Shown: positions 52,327 through 63,284, counted from the stretch's first letter. The stretch: 64,000 nt of DNA from Betaproteobacteria bacterium (GCA_016711875.1 JADJSD010000023.1:124001-188000), one strand, 5' to 3'. Numbers and translations: made by a program. Notes: a model not told the origin generated them from the sequence alone.

Positions 52327-54246
52327 ATGGCTTCCGTTCCCGGCACCGCCTCCTCATCCGCCACCGGCCTCGTCGCCGCCACCACGGCCCAGCTTCGCCG
52401 CCACGCCCCCTTCGACGCGATGCAGGACGCGCACGTCGCGTTCCTGGCGGAGCGACTGAAGCTCGCTTACTTCCCGGAGGGCGAGGTGATTCTCGCCGGC
52501 GGCGCCGGGATCCCCGAGGTGTGCAACGTCATCAAGCAGGGCGCGGTCATCGTCGTCTCCGGCAGCGGCAGCGAAGAGGTCGAACTCGCCCTGCAGGTGG
52601 GCGAGTGCTTCCCGGTGGGCGCGCTCCTGGCCAACCGTCCGGCCACTCGCACCTACCGCGCCTCGTCCGACACTTTCTGCTACCAGCTCTCGCGCAAGGA
52701 CTTCCACGAGCTGGTCGGCATGAGCGACGTCTTCCGCGATTTCTGCACGCACCGCATCGCCCACCTGTTGCACCACGCCCTGGGCAACCTGCAGAAGGAC
52801 GTCATCGCCACGAGCGAGGAGCGCCAGCCGCTCGAGCGCCCGCTGCGCGAGGCCATCCGGCGCGAGGCGGTGACGCTGGACGAAGGCGAACCCATCCGCA
52901 CGGCCCTCGAGCTGATGGTCCACGAGAAGATCGGTTCGGTGATTCTCACGCGCGGGGCGGAGAAGTCCCTTTCGGGCATCGTCACGTTGCGCGACGTGGC
53001 CGGCCGCGTGGCCCTGCCCCGCACGGACATCGACCGGCCCGTGCGCGAGGTGATGACGCCGGACCCGGCGACGCTGGAGGCGGGCGAGTTCGCCTTCCAG
53101 GCCGCGATGCGCATGGCCGAGCTCGGCATCCACCACATCGTGGTCACCGAGGCCGGGAGGATCGCCGGCATGATCTCCGAGCGCGACCTTTTCCGCCTGC
53201 AACGGATCGGCATCGCCTCCCTGGGCGGCGAGATCCAGGTGGCCAAGTCCATCGAACGCCTCGCGCAGCTGGCAAAGGACGTGCGCGCGCTGGTGCCGAG
53301 CCTGCTGCTGCAGGGCGTGAGCGCCGAGCACGTGACGCAGATCCTCTCGACGCTCAACGACCGCCTCACGCGTCGCGTCATCGCGCTGGAGGCGCGCGAG
53401 GCCGGCATCGAGCCGCGCGAATTCTGCTGGCTCGCCCTGGGATCGGAGGGCCGGCACGAGCAGACCCTCGCCTCGGACCAGGACAACGGCCTCGTCTTCC
53501 GCGACCCCGAGGATGGCGACGGCGAAGCGCAGCGAGCCCGCTTCCTGCCCTTCGCGGCCCAGGTGAACGAGGCGCTCGCCAAGGTGGGCTTTCCGCTTTG
53601 CCGCGGCGGCATCATGGCCGGCAACCCGCAGTGGTGCCTGTCGGAAGGCGAATGGCGCGCGCGGTTCTCCCGATGGATCGCCACCGGCGACCCGCAGGCG
53701 ATCCTGAACGCCATCATCTTCTTCGATTTCCGCCCGCTCGACGGCGAGGCGAGCCTCGCGGACCGGTTGCGGGGCTGGCTCTCGGAGGCCATCCGCGACC
53801 AGCAGATCTTCCTGCGCGCCCTGGCGCAGAACGCGCTCACCAACCGCCCGCCCCTGGGCGTCGTGCGCGACTTCACCCTCTCCGACGACGCCGATCACCC
53901 CGGCACCATCGACCTCAAGGTGAACGGCGCGACGCTCTTCATCGATGCGGCGCGCGTGATGGCGCTGGCCGAGGGGGTGCCCTTCACGGGCACCGCGCCG
54001 CGCATCCGCGAGGCGGCCGTGCGCCGCGGGCTCACGAAGGAAGAGGCGGAAGGATGGGTGAGCGCCTTCCACTACCTGCAGCTCTTCCGGTTGCGGCACC
54101 AGACTTCGCAGGTGCAGAAGGGCGAGGTGCCCACGAACTACGTGGACCCCGACCGCCTCAACGACCTCGACCGGCGCCTGCTGAAGGAGGCGCTGCGCAC
54201 CGCGCGCGGCATGCAGCGGCGCCTCGCGCTCGACTACCACCTGTGA
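52327..54246 (+). CDS. Cyclic-nucleotide-binding / CBS / DUF294 nucleotidyltransferase-like protein
   Basis: 639 residues with four domains in order: cNMP-binding beta-barrel (about 25-145), two CBS motifs (about 175-300), DUF294 nucleotidyltransferase (about 320-470, with GSEGRHEQTLASDQDNGLVF carrying the GS...D-x-D site) and DUF294_C helices (about 480-635). Relatives are encoded beside actP or other symporters in many proteobacteria and are thought to regulate them. It overlaps the exonuclease gene (GTGA). Confidence 0.9.
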   Translation: MASVPGTASSSATGLVAATTAQLRRHAPFDAMQDAHVAFLAERLKLAYFPEGEVILAGGAGIPEVCNVIKQGAVIVVSGSGSEEVELALQVGECFPVGALLANRPATRTYRASSDTFCYQLSRKDFHELVGMSDVFRDFCTHRIAHLLHHALGNLQKDVIATSEERQPLERPLREAIRREAVTLDEGEPIRTALELMVHEKIGSVILTRGAEKSLSGIVTLRDVAGRVALPRTDIDRPVREVMTPDPATLEAGEFAFQAAMRMAELGIHHIVVTEAGRIAGMISERDLFRLQRIGIASLGGEIQVAKSIERLAQLAKDVRALVPSLLLQGVSAEHVTQILSTLNDRLTRRVIALEAREAGIEPREFCWLALGSEGRHEQTLASDQDNGLVFRDPEDGDGEAQRARFLPFAAQVNEALAKVGFPLCRGGIMAGNPQWCLSEGEWRARFSRWIATGDPQAILNAIIFFDFRPLDGEASLADRLRGWLSEAIRDQQIFLRALAQNALTNRPPLGVVRDFTLSDDADHPGTIDLKVNGATLFIDAARVMALAEGVPFTGTAPRIREAAVRRGLTKEEAEGWVSAFHYLQLFRLRHQTSQVQKGEVPTNYVDPDRLNDLDRRLLKEALRTARGMQRRLALDYHL

Positions 54247-54944
54247 GCTGGCTGCGGCGCCTCGCGAGGCCCGCTCCCGTCCTCGAGGCGGAGGCGGCGC
54301 TCTCGCTCAAGCGCTGGCGCGCGAGCGTGGTCACGCGGCCGTGGGCGCCCTGCGCCTTCGCGGAGTTCACCGTCCTCGACACCGAGACCACGGGCCTCGA
54401 CGTGCGCCACCACACGCTGCTGTCGATCGGCGCGGTGCGCGTGCGCGAGACGCGGGTGGCGATGGGCGAATCCTTCTACCGCGAGATCCGGCCGGAGCAG
54501 GCGAGCGAACGCTCGAACGTGCTCGTGCACGGCATCGGGCACGGGGCGCAGCTGTCGGGGGAGGATCCGGCCATCGTCCTCGCGGCCTTCATGGCCTTCG
54601 CCGGCGGGCGGCCGCTCGTGGCCTACAACGCGCCGTTCGACCGGGAGATGATCGAGTCGGCGGTGCTCAAGCACCTGGGCGTGAAGTGGCGGCCGACGTG
54701 GATCGACACCGCGGACCTCGTGAAGTCCATGTTTCCCGGCGAGGCGACGGAACTCAAGACGCTGGACGACTGGATGGGACGGTTCGGGATCGTGCACTAC
54801 GAGCGGCACAATGCGCTGGCGGATGCGCTGTGTACCGCGCAGCTTTTCCAGGTGCTGCTCGCGCGGGCCGCGAAGGAGGGGTATTCGACCGTGAAGGACT
54901 TGCTGCGGGCGGAGAAGAATTACCACTGGCAGCGCAAGAGGTGA
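54243..54944 (+). CDS. DEDDh 3'-5' exonuclease (DnaQ-like)
   Basis: 233 residues; GTG start at 54243 overlaps the DUF294 stop. The exonuclease sites are complete: Exo I LDTETTG, Exo II NAPFDREM and Exo III HNALADAL (H...D). DnaQ-like but not the polymerase III epsilon subunit, which lacks this N-terminal extension; such genes often follow the DUF294 gene. The hairpin repeat element B begins 56 bases after the stop. Confidence 0.9.
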   Translation: MSWLRRLARPAPVLEAEAALSLKRWRASVVTRPWAPCAFAEFTVLDTETTGLDVRHHTLLSIGAVRVRETRVAMGESFYREIRPEQASERSNVLVHGIGHGAQLSGEDPAIVLAAFMAFAGGRPLVAYNAPFDREMIESAVLKHLGVKWRPTWIDTADLVKSMFPGEATELKTLDDWMGRFGIVHYERHNALADALCTAQLFQVLLARAAKEGYSTVKDLLRAEKNYHWQRKR

Positions 54945-54999
54945 GGGTGGGGAGTGATGCTGCCGCGAGAGGTGGGGACGGGGAGTGATGCCGACGCAT

Positions 55000-55182
55000 T
55001 TCTTTGGAACGCCGATGAACGCCGATGTCACGCCGATGAACGCCGATAGGGCTTGGTGTCGAGCGCGATGGGGATATCGCTGCCGCGGGCGTTTGCGTTC
55101 CACCAATTGAATTGCCCGGCGAACCGCATGATTTATCGGCGTTCATCGGCGTGACATCGGCGTTCATCGGCGTTCCAAAGAA
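55000..55182. repeat. Hairpin repeat element B (49-bp perfect arms, 85-bp unique loop)
   Basis: Left arm 55000-55048 and right arm 55134-55182 are perfect inverted copies, and match the arms of element A over 47-48 bases apart from one A. The loop 55049-55133 has no likeness to the loop of element A although the length is nearly equal. Outside the right arm both elements continue with GCGCGCC-GGTAACTCC-like sequence (AAGCGCGCCYGRGTAACTCCC). The flank GGGGAGTGATGC occurs twice on the left of B and inverted at the right of A. It fills the gap between two convergent genes. Confidence 0.85.
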
Positions 55183-55211
55183 GCGCGCCTGAGTAACTCC
55201 CCGCCGCCGCC

Positions 55212-56072
55212 CTACGGACCCCGCCCGAAGAGCCCCAACGTCGCCTCGTACAAAGGCTGCCCCCGCTCCACCATCGCATCCAGCACGGTGAAGTGATCGA
55301 GCGTCGGCAGTTCCAGCAGCGACCGCACCTGCGGTTTCCACCGGTTCGCCAACAGCCGCGACTGCCGCAGGAATTCCCCGCTCTCCGCTCCCCCCACGGC
55401 GACGACGAGCGGCGCCTCCAGCACGGGCGTCCGGTCGTACAGGTCCAGCGCCCTCGCCGAATCCGCGTCCAGCTTCAGCTCCGCATTCGACGAGAAAAGC
55501 GGAATCGCCCTGAAATCGAACACCCCGCTCACGGGCACGCCCCCCGCGATCCGTGCGGAATCGAACGCGAAGCGATCCGCCCCCTGCGTGAATAGCGCTC
55601 CCACGAGCTGTCCTCCCGCCGAGTGGCCCGAAAGCACGATCCGCCGCGCGGAAGGCGCGTGCGCCGCGATGGCGTTCAGGGCGGCCGTGGCGTCCTCCAC
55701 GATGGCCGGGATGCGTACTTCCGGGCACAGCCGGTAGTTGGCCACTGCCACGCTCACGCCGGCGGCCGCATAGGAGGGCGCGAGCCAGGAGAAGAACCGC
55801 TTGTCGAGGCCGCGCCAGTAGCCGCCGTGGAAGAAAACGAGGAGGCGCGTACCGTCGCCGGCGGGAAAGAAGTCGAAACGATGGCGCGGGTGGGGCCCGT
55901 ACGGGAGGTCGAGGGACCCGGGAAGGGTCTCGCGCACGAATGCCGAATCCCGCTCCCAGCGCGCGAAGAGGGCCGGGTGTTCCGGCACGCGCTCGCGGTT
56001 GTTGTACTCGCGCTCGACCCAGGCGGGGTCCAGGGGGCCGGTCGGCAGCAGCAAGGCATCGGGTTCGGACAT
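55212..56072 (-). CDS. Alpha/beta hydrolase (HGGYW-type esterase, kynurenine formamidase-like)
   Basis: 286 residues. The oxyanion motif HGGYW (residues 82-86), nucleophile elbow GHSAGG and catalytic His in DHFTVLD are all seen; the YNNRERVPEH N-terminus is typical of this esterase group. No signal peptide, so cytoplasmic. A formamidase role is one option, but no kynurenine genes are near. Confidence 0.87.
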   Translation of the reverse strand: MSEPDALLLPTGPLDPAWVEREYNNRERVPEHPALFARWERDSAFVRETLPGSLDLPYGPHPRHRFDFFPAGDGTRLLVFFHGGYWRGLDKRFFSWLAPSYAAAGVSVAVANYRLCPEVRIPAIVEDATAALNAIAAHAPSARRIVLSGHSAGGQLVGALFTQGADRFAFDSARIAGGVPVSGVFDFRAIPLFSSNAELKLDADSARALDLYDRTPVLEAPLVVAVGGAESGEFLRQSRLLANRWKPQVRSLLELPTLDHFTVLDAMVERGQPLYEATLGLFGRGP

Positions 56073-56146
56073 GGGGCGATTGTAGCGGGGAGCGCGGCCC
56101 GCCCGTTGCCTCGTCGCGACCGCCGGCGCATGCTGGTTTCCATCCC

Positions 56147-57013
56147 ATGAAAAGCCTCGCCTGCAATTTCGCCATCGCGTGCATGACGATGATCGCCGCC
56201 CTCGATGCGGCGGCCGCGCTGCGCGAGGACATCGTCCGCCTGCCGGTGAAGCTCGCGGACTCGCGGGGCGCGGAGCACGACGTCACGCTCGTGGTCACGG
56301 TGTGGCGCGACGACGCCCGCGCCCGGTCGCCCTTCCTCATCCTGAACCACGGGCGAAGCGGATCGGCGCAGGCCCGCGAGCGATTCGGCCGCGCGCGTTT
56401 CACGCAGAACGCCGCGTGGTTCGTCGAGCAGGGCTTCGCGGTGGTCGTGCCGACGCGGGCCGGCTACGGCGTCACGGGCGGTCCCGATCTCGAGGCCGCC
56501 GGGCCCTGCGCCGCGATGGATTTCCCCGGGCGCTTCGCCGCGGGCGCCGCGAACGTCGAGGCGGTGCTGCGGTGGGTGCGGGCGCAGCCCTGGGCGGAAC
56601 CCGATCGCGGGTTGCTCGCGGGGCAATCCTTCGGCGGGGCTTCGTCCCTCGCGCTCGCCTCGCGCGACCCCCCCGGCATCCTCGGCGTCGTCAATTTCGC
56701 CGGCGGCGGCGGGGGCGACCCGGCCGCCCACCCCGAGGAGCCGTGCTCGGCCGAGGCGCTCGCCCGCACGATGTCGGGCTACGGCAGCTCGACGCGCGTC
56801 CCGGCGCTCTGGCTGTACAGCGAGAACGACCGGTATTGGGGGCCACGGTGGCCACGGCTGTGGTTCGAGGGCTACCGCGAGCGGGGCGCCGCGGCACGGT
56901 TCGTCGCCTTGCCTCCCTCGGGCAGCGACGGCCACGGCATCTTCACGGCGATGCCCGCGGCGTGGCAGCCGGCGGTGCTCGGGTTCCTGCGGCGCCTGGG
57001 CTTCGCGCCGTAG
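56147..57013 (+). CDS. Secreted alpha/beta hydrolase (dienelactone hydrolase-like)
   Basis: 288 residues with a signal peptide (about 1-24, ending AAALRED) and an alpha/beta-hydrolase fold: LILNHGRSGSAQ (oxyanion), GQSFGGASS (Ser nucleophile), and an Asp/His pair toward the C-terminus (YSENDRYW, GSDGHGIF). Periplasmic or secreted. Substrate unknown; relatives hydrolyse esters or lactones. Confidence 0.82.
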   Translation: MKSLACNFAIACMTMIAALDAAAALREDIVRLPVKLADSRGAEHDVTLVVTVWRDDARARSPFLILNHGRSGSAQARERFGRARFTQNAAWFVEQGFAVVVPTRAGYGVTGGPDLEAAGPCAAMDFPGRFAAGAANVEAVLRWVRAQPWAEPDRGLLAGQSFGGASSLALASRDPPGILGVVNFAGGGGGDPAAHPEEPCSAEALARTMSGYGSSTRVPALWLYSENDRYWGPRWPRLWFEGYRERGAAARFVALPPSGSDGHGIFTAMPAAWQPAVLGFLRRLGFAP

Positions 57014-57120
57014 GCCTTTCGGGTCGGAGCGGGACAAACTCTGATACAACTCCGGGCTTCCGTCGGATGCCCGTGGGGGTATATTGGATTCACGAACATC
57101 ACGCTGAAGAGGGACGCACC

Positions 57121-57699
57121 ATGAAGACCACATTCGCACTCGCGGCGCTGGCCGCCGCCACGATCTCCACGCTCGCCGTCGCCCAGATGGGCCCCGGCAT
57201 GGGCGGCGGTCCCGGCATGGGACGCGGCGCAGGCCCCGGCATGGCCGGCGGCGATTGCCCGATGCACCAGGGAATGGGCGGCCCGCAGGGCAAGGGCGGC
57301 ATGCACGGCGGCATGCACGGCGGCAAGGGCGGCGGCATGCACGGCGGCAAGGGCGGCGGCATGATGGGCATGGGCCAGGGCATCCCGCCCGGCGTGCTCG
57401 CGACGCTCGGCCTTACGCCGGAACAGCAGACGAAGGTCACCGAGATCCAGCGTGAGCAGCAGCGGAAGCGCCACGCGATGCACGGCACGATGCAGGAAAT
57501 GCGCTGGAAGGCCCAGGATTCCCAGAAGGACGGCTTCAACGAGGACGCCGCCCGCAAGCAGTTCGACGCCATGGCCGCCATGCGCAAGGAAATGTTCGAG
57601 TCGGGCCTCGCCGCCCGCAAGCAGCTCGACGCCGTGCTCACCCCCGAGCAGCGGGAAAAGCTCAAGAAAGCGCGTCCGGGCCCCGGCCCGAAAGCCTGA
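57121..57699 (+). CDS. Spy/CpxP-like periplasmic protein with Gly-Met-His-rich tract
   Basis: 192 residues. Signal peptide 1-21 (STLAVAQ). Residues 22-87 are unusually rich in Gly, Met and His, with repeats such as GGMHGGKGG. Residues 93-175 resemble the LTxxQ helices of Spy/CpxP (LTPEQQTKVTEIQ, LTPEQREKLKKA). Spy-like proteins are periplasmic chaperones or metal-stress sensors; the Met/His tract could bind copper. A TATATT (57080-57085) upstream may be a -10 box. Confidence 0.75.
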   Translation: MKTTFALAALAAATISTLAVAQMGPGMGGGPGMGRGAGPGMAGGDCPMHQGMGGPQGKGGMHGGMHGGKGGGMHGGKGGGMMGMGQGIPPGVLATLGLTPEQQTKVTEIQREQQRKRHAMHGTMQEMRWKAQDSQKDGFNEDAARKQFDAMAAMRKEMFESGLAARKQLDAVLTPEQREKLKKARPGPGPKA

Positions 57700-57729
57700 C
57701 CCTCCCCCAGGCTGCGCCCCGCCGGGGCC

Positions 57730-57758
57730 CTTGAAAGGGGGCTCCGGCACCTCCATTT
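57730..57758 (+). promoter_or_regulatory. Sigma-32 (RpoH) heat-shock promoter of htpG
   Basis: CTTGAAA at 57730-57736 matches the -35 consensus exactly. After 14 bases, CTCCATTT at 57751-57758 matches the -10 consensus CCCCATnT at all but one position. The htpG ATG is 38 bases further on. HtpG is a classic RpoH target. Confidence 0.8.
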
Positions 57759-57795
57759 GCAGGGCGAACTCCGTATCCCATCAAGAGGACGCCCC

Positions 57796-59733
<1,938 letters not shown>

Positions 59734-59750
59734 TGCCTCCGGACGGTGCG

Positions 59751-59777
59751 AAGGGCGGCCTGCGGGCCGCCCTTTTC
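59751..59777 (+). terminator. Rho-independent terminator after htpG
   Basis: Ten-base-pair perfect stem (AAGGGCGGCC at 59751-59760 with GGCCGCCCTT at 59765-59774), TGCG loop, then Ts. Begins 18 bases after the htpG stop; the symmetric stem could also serve the convergent DUF2283 gene. Confidence 0.9.
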
Positions 59778-59780
59778 ATT

Positions 59781-59978
59781 TCAGGCGGCAACCCGCTCGA
59801 ACGAGAACTCGGGTATGCCCGCGCGCTTCGAGGCGTGCTCGAGGGTGATGGCGCAGATATGGCCCTCGGCATCGAGGTCGAGCAGCGTGTCCTCGTCGAG
59901 GTCGCGGGATTCCGCCACGGCTGCCTCGCGGAACTCGATGAGCAGTGTGTCGGTGTCCTCGAAGTAGCGGATTCTCAT
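59781..59978 (-). CDS. DUF2283-domain small protein
   Basis: 65 residues: MRIRYFEDTDTLLIEF and LDLDAEGHICAITLEHAS are the DUF2283 pattern, an acidic beta-rich fold. Genes of this family usually come directly after a short DUF4258-like or similar partner and behave like toxin-antitoxin or accessory pairs. The ATG at 59978 overlaps the upstream gene's stop (ATGA). Confidence 0.8.
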   Translation of the reverse strand: MRIRYFEDTDTLLIEFREAAVAESRDLDEDTLLDLDAEGHICAITLEHASKRAGIPEFSFERVAA

Positions 59979-60211
59979 GGCATGAACCTGCGGTCGAAGA
60001 AGGCATTGTGGACCGTTTCGCCGTCTGGGAGAAGGACGACCCGGAGGTGGCGATTGGCGGCCTCCGGCACGAGAGCCCAGCGGCGAATCCGACCGTCGGA
60101 CTGGACAAGTTCCTTCAACGGGAAGCGGGCGGTTCGTTCGATCCAGGCGTCCTGGATGACGCTTCTGTCGGGGCGCCGCCGAATCGCGTCGAAGTAGGCC
60201 GTCGTTTTCAC
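59975..60211 (-). CDS. Small partner protein of the DUF2283 gene
   Basis: 78 residues, basic, ending LRVVLLPDGETVHNAFFDRRF. No named family that I can be sure of, but this sequence type is regularly paired with DUF2283 genes. Overlaps the DUF2283 gene by ATGA. A toxin-antitoxin role is possible; catalytic residues cannot be pointed out. Confidence 0.65.
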   Translation of the reverse strand: MKTTAYFDAIRRRPDRSVIQDAWIERTARFPLKELVQSDGRIRRWALVPEAANRHLRVVLLPDGETVHNAFFDRRFMP

Positions 60212-60417
60212 GCACCGACGCTATAAGGCGGACCGGGCGCTGTCGCTACGAAATCGCCGGGGGCCACGAGCGGTTTGTCCTTGATCGCCCGCCAAGGGTG
60301 CTTCGCCTATTGGGTGATCAGGCAGAAGCGATCGTCTGGCCGGTTTGGTCGTGGCCTCCCGTTTGGATGGATGACCGGGCTCGTCCCGGCTTCATTCCAG
60401 TCCAAGCGGGAGCGCCC

Positions 60418-61236
60418 ATGAAGCGTTGCACCCTGGCGATGCTGGCGACAGCATCACTCTCCATCCCCCTCGCCGCGTCGGCGCAGACCGCCGCCCGCGA
60501 AGGCACGAAGCAGGTCTTCGAATTCACCGCCACGGTGAAGACCACCGGCCGCTTCGTCGACGGCCGCAACACGCAGACGACGAGCGCCGTGAACCGCGTG
60601 CTCAAGGGGCGGTGCCTGTTGCAGGCGGGTCCCGTGGGTCCGTACGGGCTCGAGGGCCCCTCGAAGGCGCAGGAGAAGGCGCTCAAGCAGAAGGACCCCG
60701 GCATGGCCTCCCTCGAGAAGGAGGCCGCGAAGTGCAAGGGCAACCAGGCCTGCCTGATGGCGCTCGCCCAGAAGATGTCCGAAAGCGGATTCGAGCCGGC
60801 GGCGCCGAAGGTGGAGGGCGCGGTGCAGGTCTGGTTCCCGCAGTCGTGCAGCGGCTCTTTCACGGCGAACGACGCCTACACCGCCAACATCCAGGACGGC
60901 GGCAACCTTTCCTACGCGACGCAGAGCACGATCAAGGGCGCGGCCTCGATCGCCGAGGGCGGCGAGAAGGGCTGGCTCGGCGTCTACGTCGAGCACGATC
61001 TCGCCGGGGGACAGGTGCTCTACCGGTTCAACCAGGCCCCGGCCGTGATGCTCGACAAGCACACGGTGCGCACGGGCTACAAGGCCGGAACGACCGACAC
61101 CAGGGTTCCGGTGCAACTCACGCAGGGCGTGTTCCCCGACAAGTGGGGCCCGGTGAAAGGCGCGTTCCAGGCAGGCTCGCTCACGAAGGCGGTGGACGGG
61201 GGAACGATCGCCGTGGAGTGGCGGCTCGGGCGCTGA
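60418..61236 (+). CDS. Secreted hypothetical protein
   Basis: 272 residues. Signal peptide about 1-22 (PLAASAQT); the ATG at 60418 is chosen because it starts this signal, whereas an upstream ATG at 60298 would prepend non-signal sequence. The mature protein has a helical Lys/Glu/Ala/Met part (about 85-125) with four Cys, then a beta-rich C-terminal half. No family recognised. A 206-base gap before it shows nothing further. Confidence 0.7.
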   Translation: MKRCTLAMLATASLSIPLAASAQTAAREGTKQVFEFTATVKTTGRFVDGRNTQTTSAVNRVLKGRCLLQAGPVGPYGLEGPSKAQEKALKQKDPGMASLEKEAAKCKGNQACLMALAQKMSESGFEPAAPKVEGAVQVWFPQSCSGSFTANDAYTANIQDGGNLSYATQSTIKGAASIAEGGEKGWLGVYVEHDLAGGQVLYRFNQAPAVMLDKHTVRTGYKAGTTDTRVPVQLTQGVFPDKWGPVKGAFQAGSLTKAVDGGTIAVEWRLGR

Positions 61237-61355
61237 GCGGGAACCCGCGGGCGCGGGGCCCCTGTCCGGTCCGGGGCGCCGCTTGCGTGGAACCCGGGGA
61301 AGAGGAGCGACAATGCGCCCTTCCCCGATCGACGCGATGAAAGGCGGGTGATCCG

Positions 61356-61829
61356 ATGGCCACGAACGAAACCATGCCGCCCGGCGGTGTTCCGCCCGCA
61401 CCGATTCGCGGATCCTGCCTCTGCGGCCGCGTGAAGTTCGAGCTGGCCGGCACACCGCAGTTCATCAACCACTGCCACTGCGCCATGTGCCGCAAGGCGC
61501 ACGGGGCCGCCTACGGCAGTTTCCTGCACGCCGATGGCGGCGGTTTCCGCTGGCTGTCGGGGACCGACGCGGTGGCGAACTACGCCTCGTCGCCGGGCAA
61601 CACGAGGGCGTTCTGCCGGAACTGCGGCTCGAACATGCCCGTGCTCGAGGACGGCGGCGAGCACGTGATCATCCCGGCCGGCTCGCTCGACGACGACCCC
61701 GGCGTGCGGCCCGTGGTCCACATCCACACGGCCTCGCGCGCGCCGTGGCATGCCATCACCGACGCGCTGCCGCAGTTCGAGGCGTTCCCGCCGCAGGAAT
61801 TCTGGGCAGAATACGAGCGGGCCCGGTGA
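61356..61829 (+). CDS. GFA-family (glutathione-dependent formaldehyde-activating) protein
   Basis: 157-residue zinc protein of the GFA/CENP-V fold. Zinc-binding Cys are seen as CLCGRVKFEL, HCHCAMCRKAHG and CRNCGSNMP; the CHC...C pattern is intact. Family members bind glutathione adducts or other small molecules; formaldehyde activity is known only for a few. Confidence 0.9.
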   Translation: MATNETMPPGGVPPAPIRGSCLCGRVKFELAGTPQFINHCHCAMCRKAHGAAYGSFLHADGGGFRWLSGTDAVANYASSPGNTRAFCRNCGSNMPVLEDGGEHVIIPAGSLDDDPGVRPVVHIHTASRAPWHAITDALPQFEAFPPQEFWAEYERAR

Positions 61830-61861
61830 TCCCGCCAGGGGCCCCTCGCACCGGAGCTCCC

Positions 61862-63154
61862 ATGTCGATTCCCGCAGCCGCCCTTGGCCTGGCCCTCGCC
61901 GCCTGCGCGCTGCCCGCGGCATCGCAGCCGCGCGTCTTTCCGGGTGCAGCCGAGCGGCGAGAGGATGCGCAGGCGCTATGCCGCTTCGTCGCCGAGGAAT
62001 ATGCCTACCTCGACCGGAAGGCGCTCGACTGGCCGCGCACGTGCGCACACTTCGCCCCGCTCGCCGAACGCGCCTCGGACGAGAAGGCCTTCATCGGCGC
62101 GCTCGAGTCACTCCTCGCCCAGCTCCACGATTCGCACGCACACCTGGGCACGAACACGATGGCCTCGCCTCGCCTGGTGCCTTCGCAGGCCGATGCGATG
62201 GCCGCCTGGGTCGACGGCCGTGCCCGGGTGACCGACGTACGCGAGGACTCGGCCGCCGCGCGAGCGGGCCTCGCGCCGGGCGATGAGATCGTCACGATCG
62301 ACGACGTGCCGGTCGCCAGAGCCGCCGCCGTGCACGAACCCCTGTTCCTCGATGGCGATCGCGCCGAAGCTCGCGACTGGGCCCTGCGGATCGCGCTGGC
62401 CGGTCGCCATGAGGCGTCGCAGGTGCGGCTCGGCGTGCGATCGCGCGGCGCCACGCGCACGGTCGCCTATTCCCCGGCCCACCCGAAGTCCGCGAATCGG
62501 CTCGAGGCGTCGATGCAGGACGGCATCGCCCACCTGCGCATCCGCAATTCGCTCGGCGAGGCGGCGCTCGTGAAGGACATCGATGCTGCCCTTGATCGTT
62601 TCGCCGACGCGCGCGGACTCGTGCTCGACCTGCGCGATACGCCGAGCGGCGGCAATTCGACGGTCGCGCGCGGGATCCTCGGGCGGTTCGTCGATCGCCT
62701 CGCGCCCTACCAGCGCCACGAGCTGGTGTCCGAATTCCGCGCGACCGGCATCCGGCGGATCTGGACCGAGTCCGTCGCGCCGCGTGGCGTGAAGTTTCGC
62801 GGCTCCGTGGTCGTTCTCGCCGGCCCGTGGACGGGGAGCATGGGCGAGGGAATCGCCATCGGGCTCAACGCGGCGCGCGGCGCGCCCGTCCTGGGGCGCC
62901 CGATGGCAAGGCTCCTTGGCGCGTTGGGCGAAATCTCGCTACCCCGCTCGCACATCGTGGCGCGCATTCCCGTCGAGACGCTGCATCACGTCGATGGCAC
63001 GCCCCGCGAGGTCTTCGTGCCCTGCGCGGTGGAGCCCGGGGGCGAAGGCGATGGGGAGCTCGCGAAGGCCCGGCGACTGGCGGCCTGGCTCGCGCAACGC
63101 GACGGCCCGAACCCGCTCGGTGCGAAGTCCTGCGCCGGCGTGCCCTCGACGTGA
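61862..63154 (+). CDS. S41-family peptidase with PDZ domain (lipoprotein)
   Basis: 430 residues. N-terminal signal with lipobox LAAC (Cys15). A PDZ-like domain is at about 115-175 (VREDSAAARAGLAPGDEIVTIDDVPV), followed by the S41 protease fold with GLVLDLRDTPSGGNS and the Ser of GPWTGSMGEG. The usual Lys of the Ser-Lys dyad is not obvious, so it may use a tricorn-like site or be inactive. Gap of 32 bases to the GFA gene. Confidence 0.82.
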   Translation: MSIPAAALGLALAACALPAASQPRVFPGAAERREDAQALCRFVAEEYAYLDRKALDWPRTCAHFAPLAERASDEKAFIGALESLLAQLHDSHAHLGTNTMASPRLVPSQADAMAAWVDGRARVTDVREDSAAARAGLAPGDEIVTIDDVPVARAAAVHEPLFLDGDRAEARDWALRIALAGRHEASQVRLGVRSRGATRTVAYSPAHPKSANRLEASMQDGIAHLRIRNSLGEAALVKDIDAALDRFADARGLVLDLRDTPSGGNSTVARGILGRFVDRLAPYQRHELVSEFRATGIRRIWTESVAPRGVKFRGSVVVLAGPWTGSMGEGIAIGLNAARGAPVLGRPMARLLGALGEISLPRSHIVARIPVETLHHVDGTPREVFVPCAVEPGGEGDGELAKARRLAAWLAQRDGPNPLGAKSCAGVPST

Positions 63155-63284
63155 GCCGCTTCGGCCTCCCGATGCGTGGCGTGGCCCGGGTGAGAACGGC
63201 GCAACTTGCGGCAGGCGCGAGGGCTCACGGATCATCGCGAAGCGCATCGACTGCACGGCCCCCCAATCACGATCGGAGACCCTG

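Noticed and set aside
52354..54240. 628-residue minus-strand frame across the DUF294 gene
   Set aside because: Antisense shadow; the plus-strand gene has four recognisable domains.
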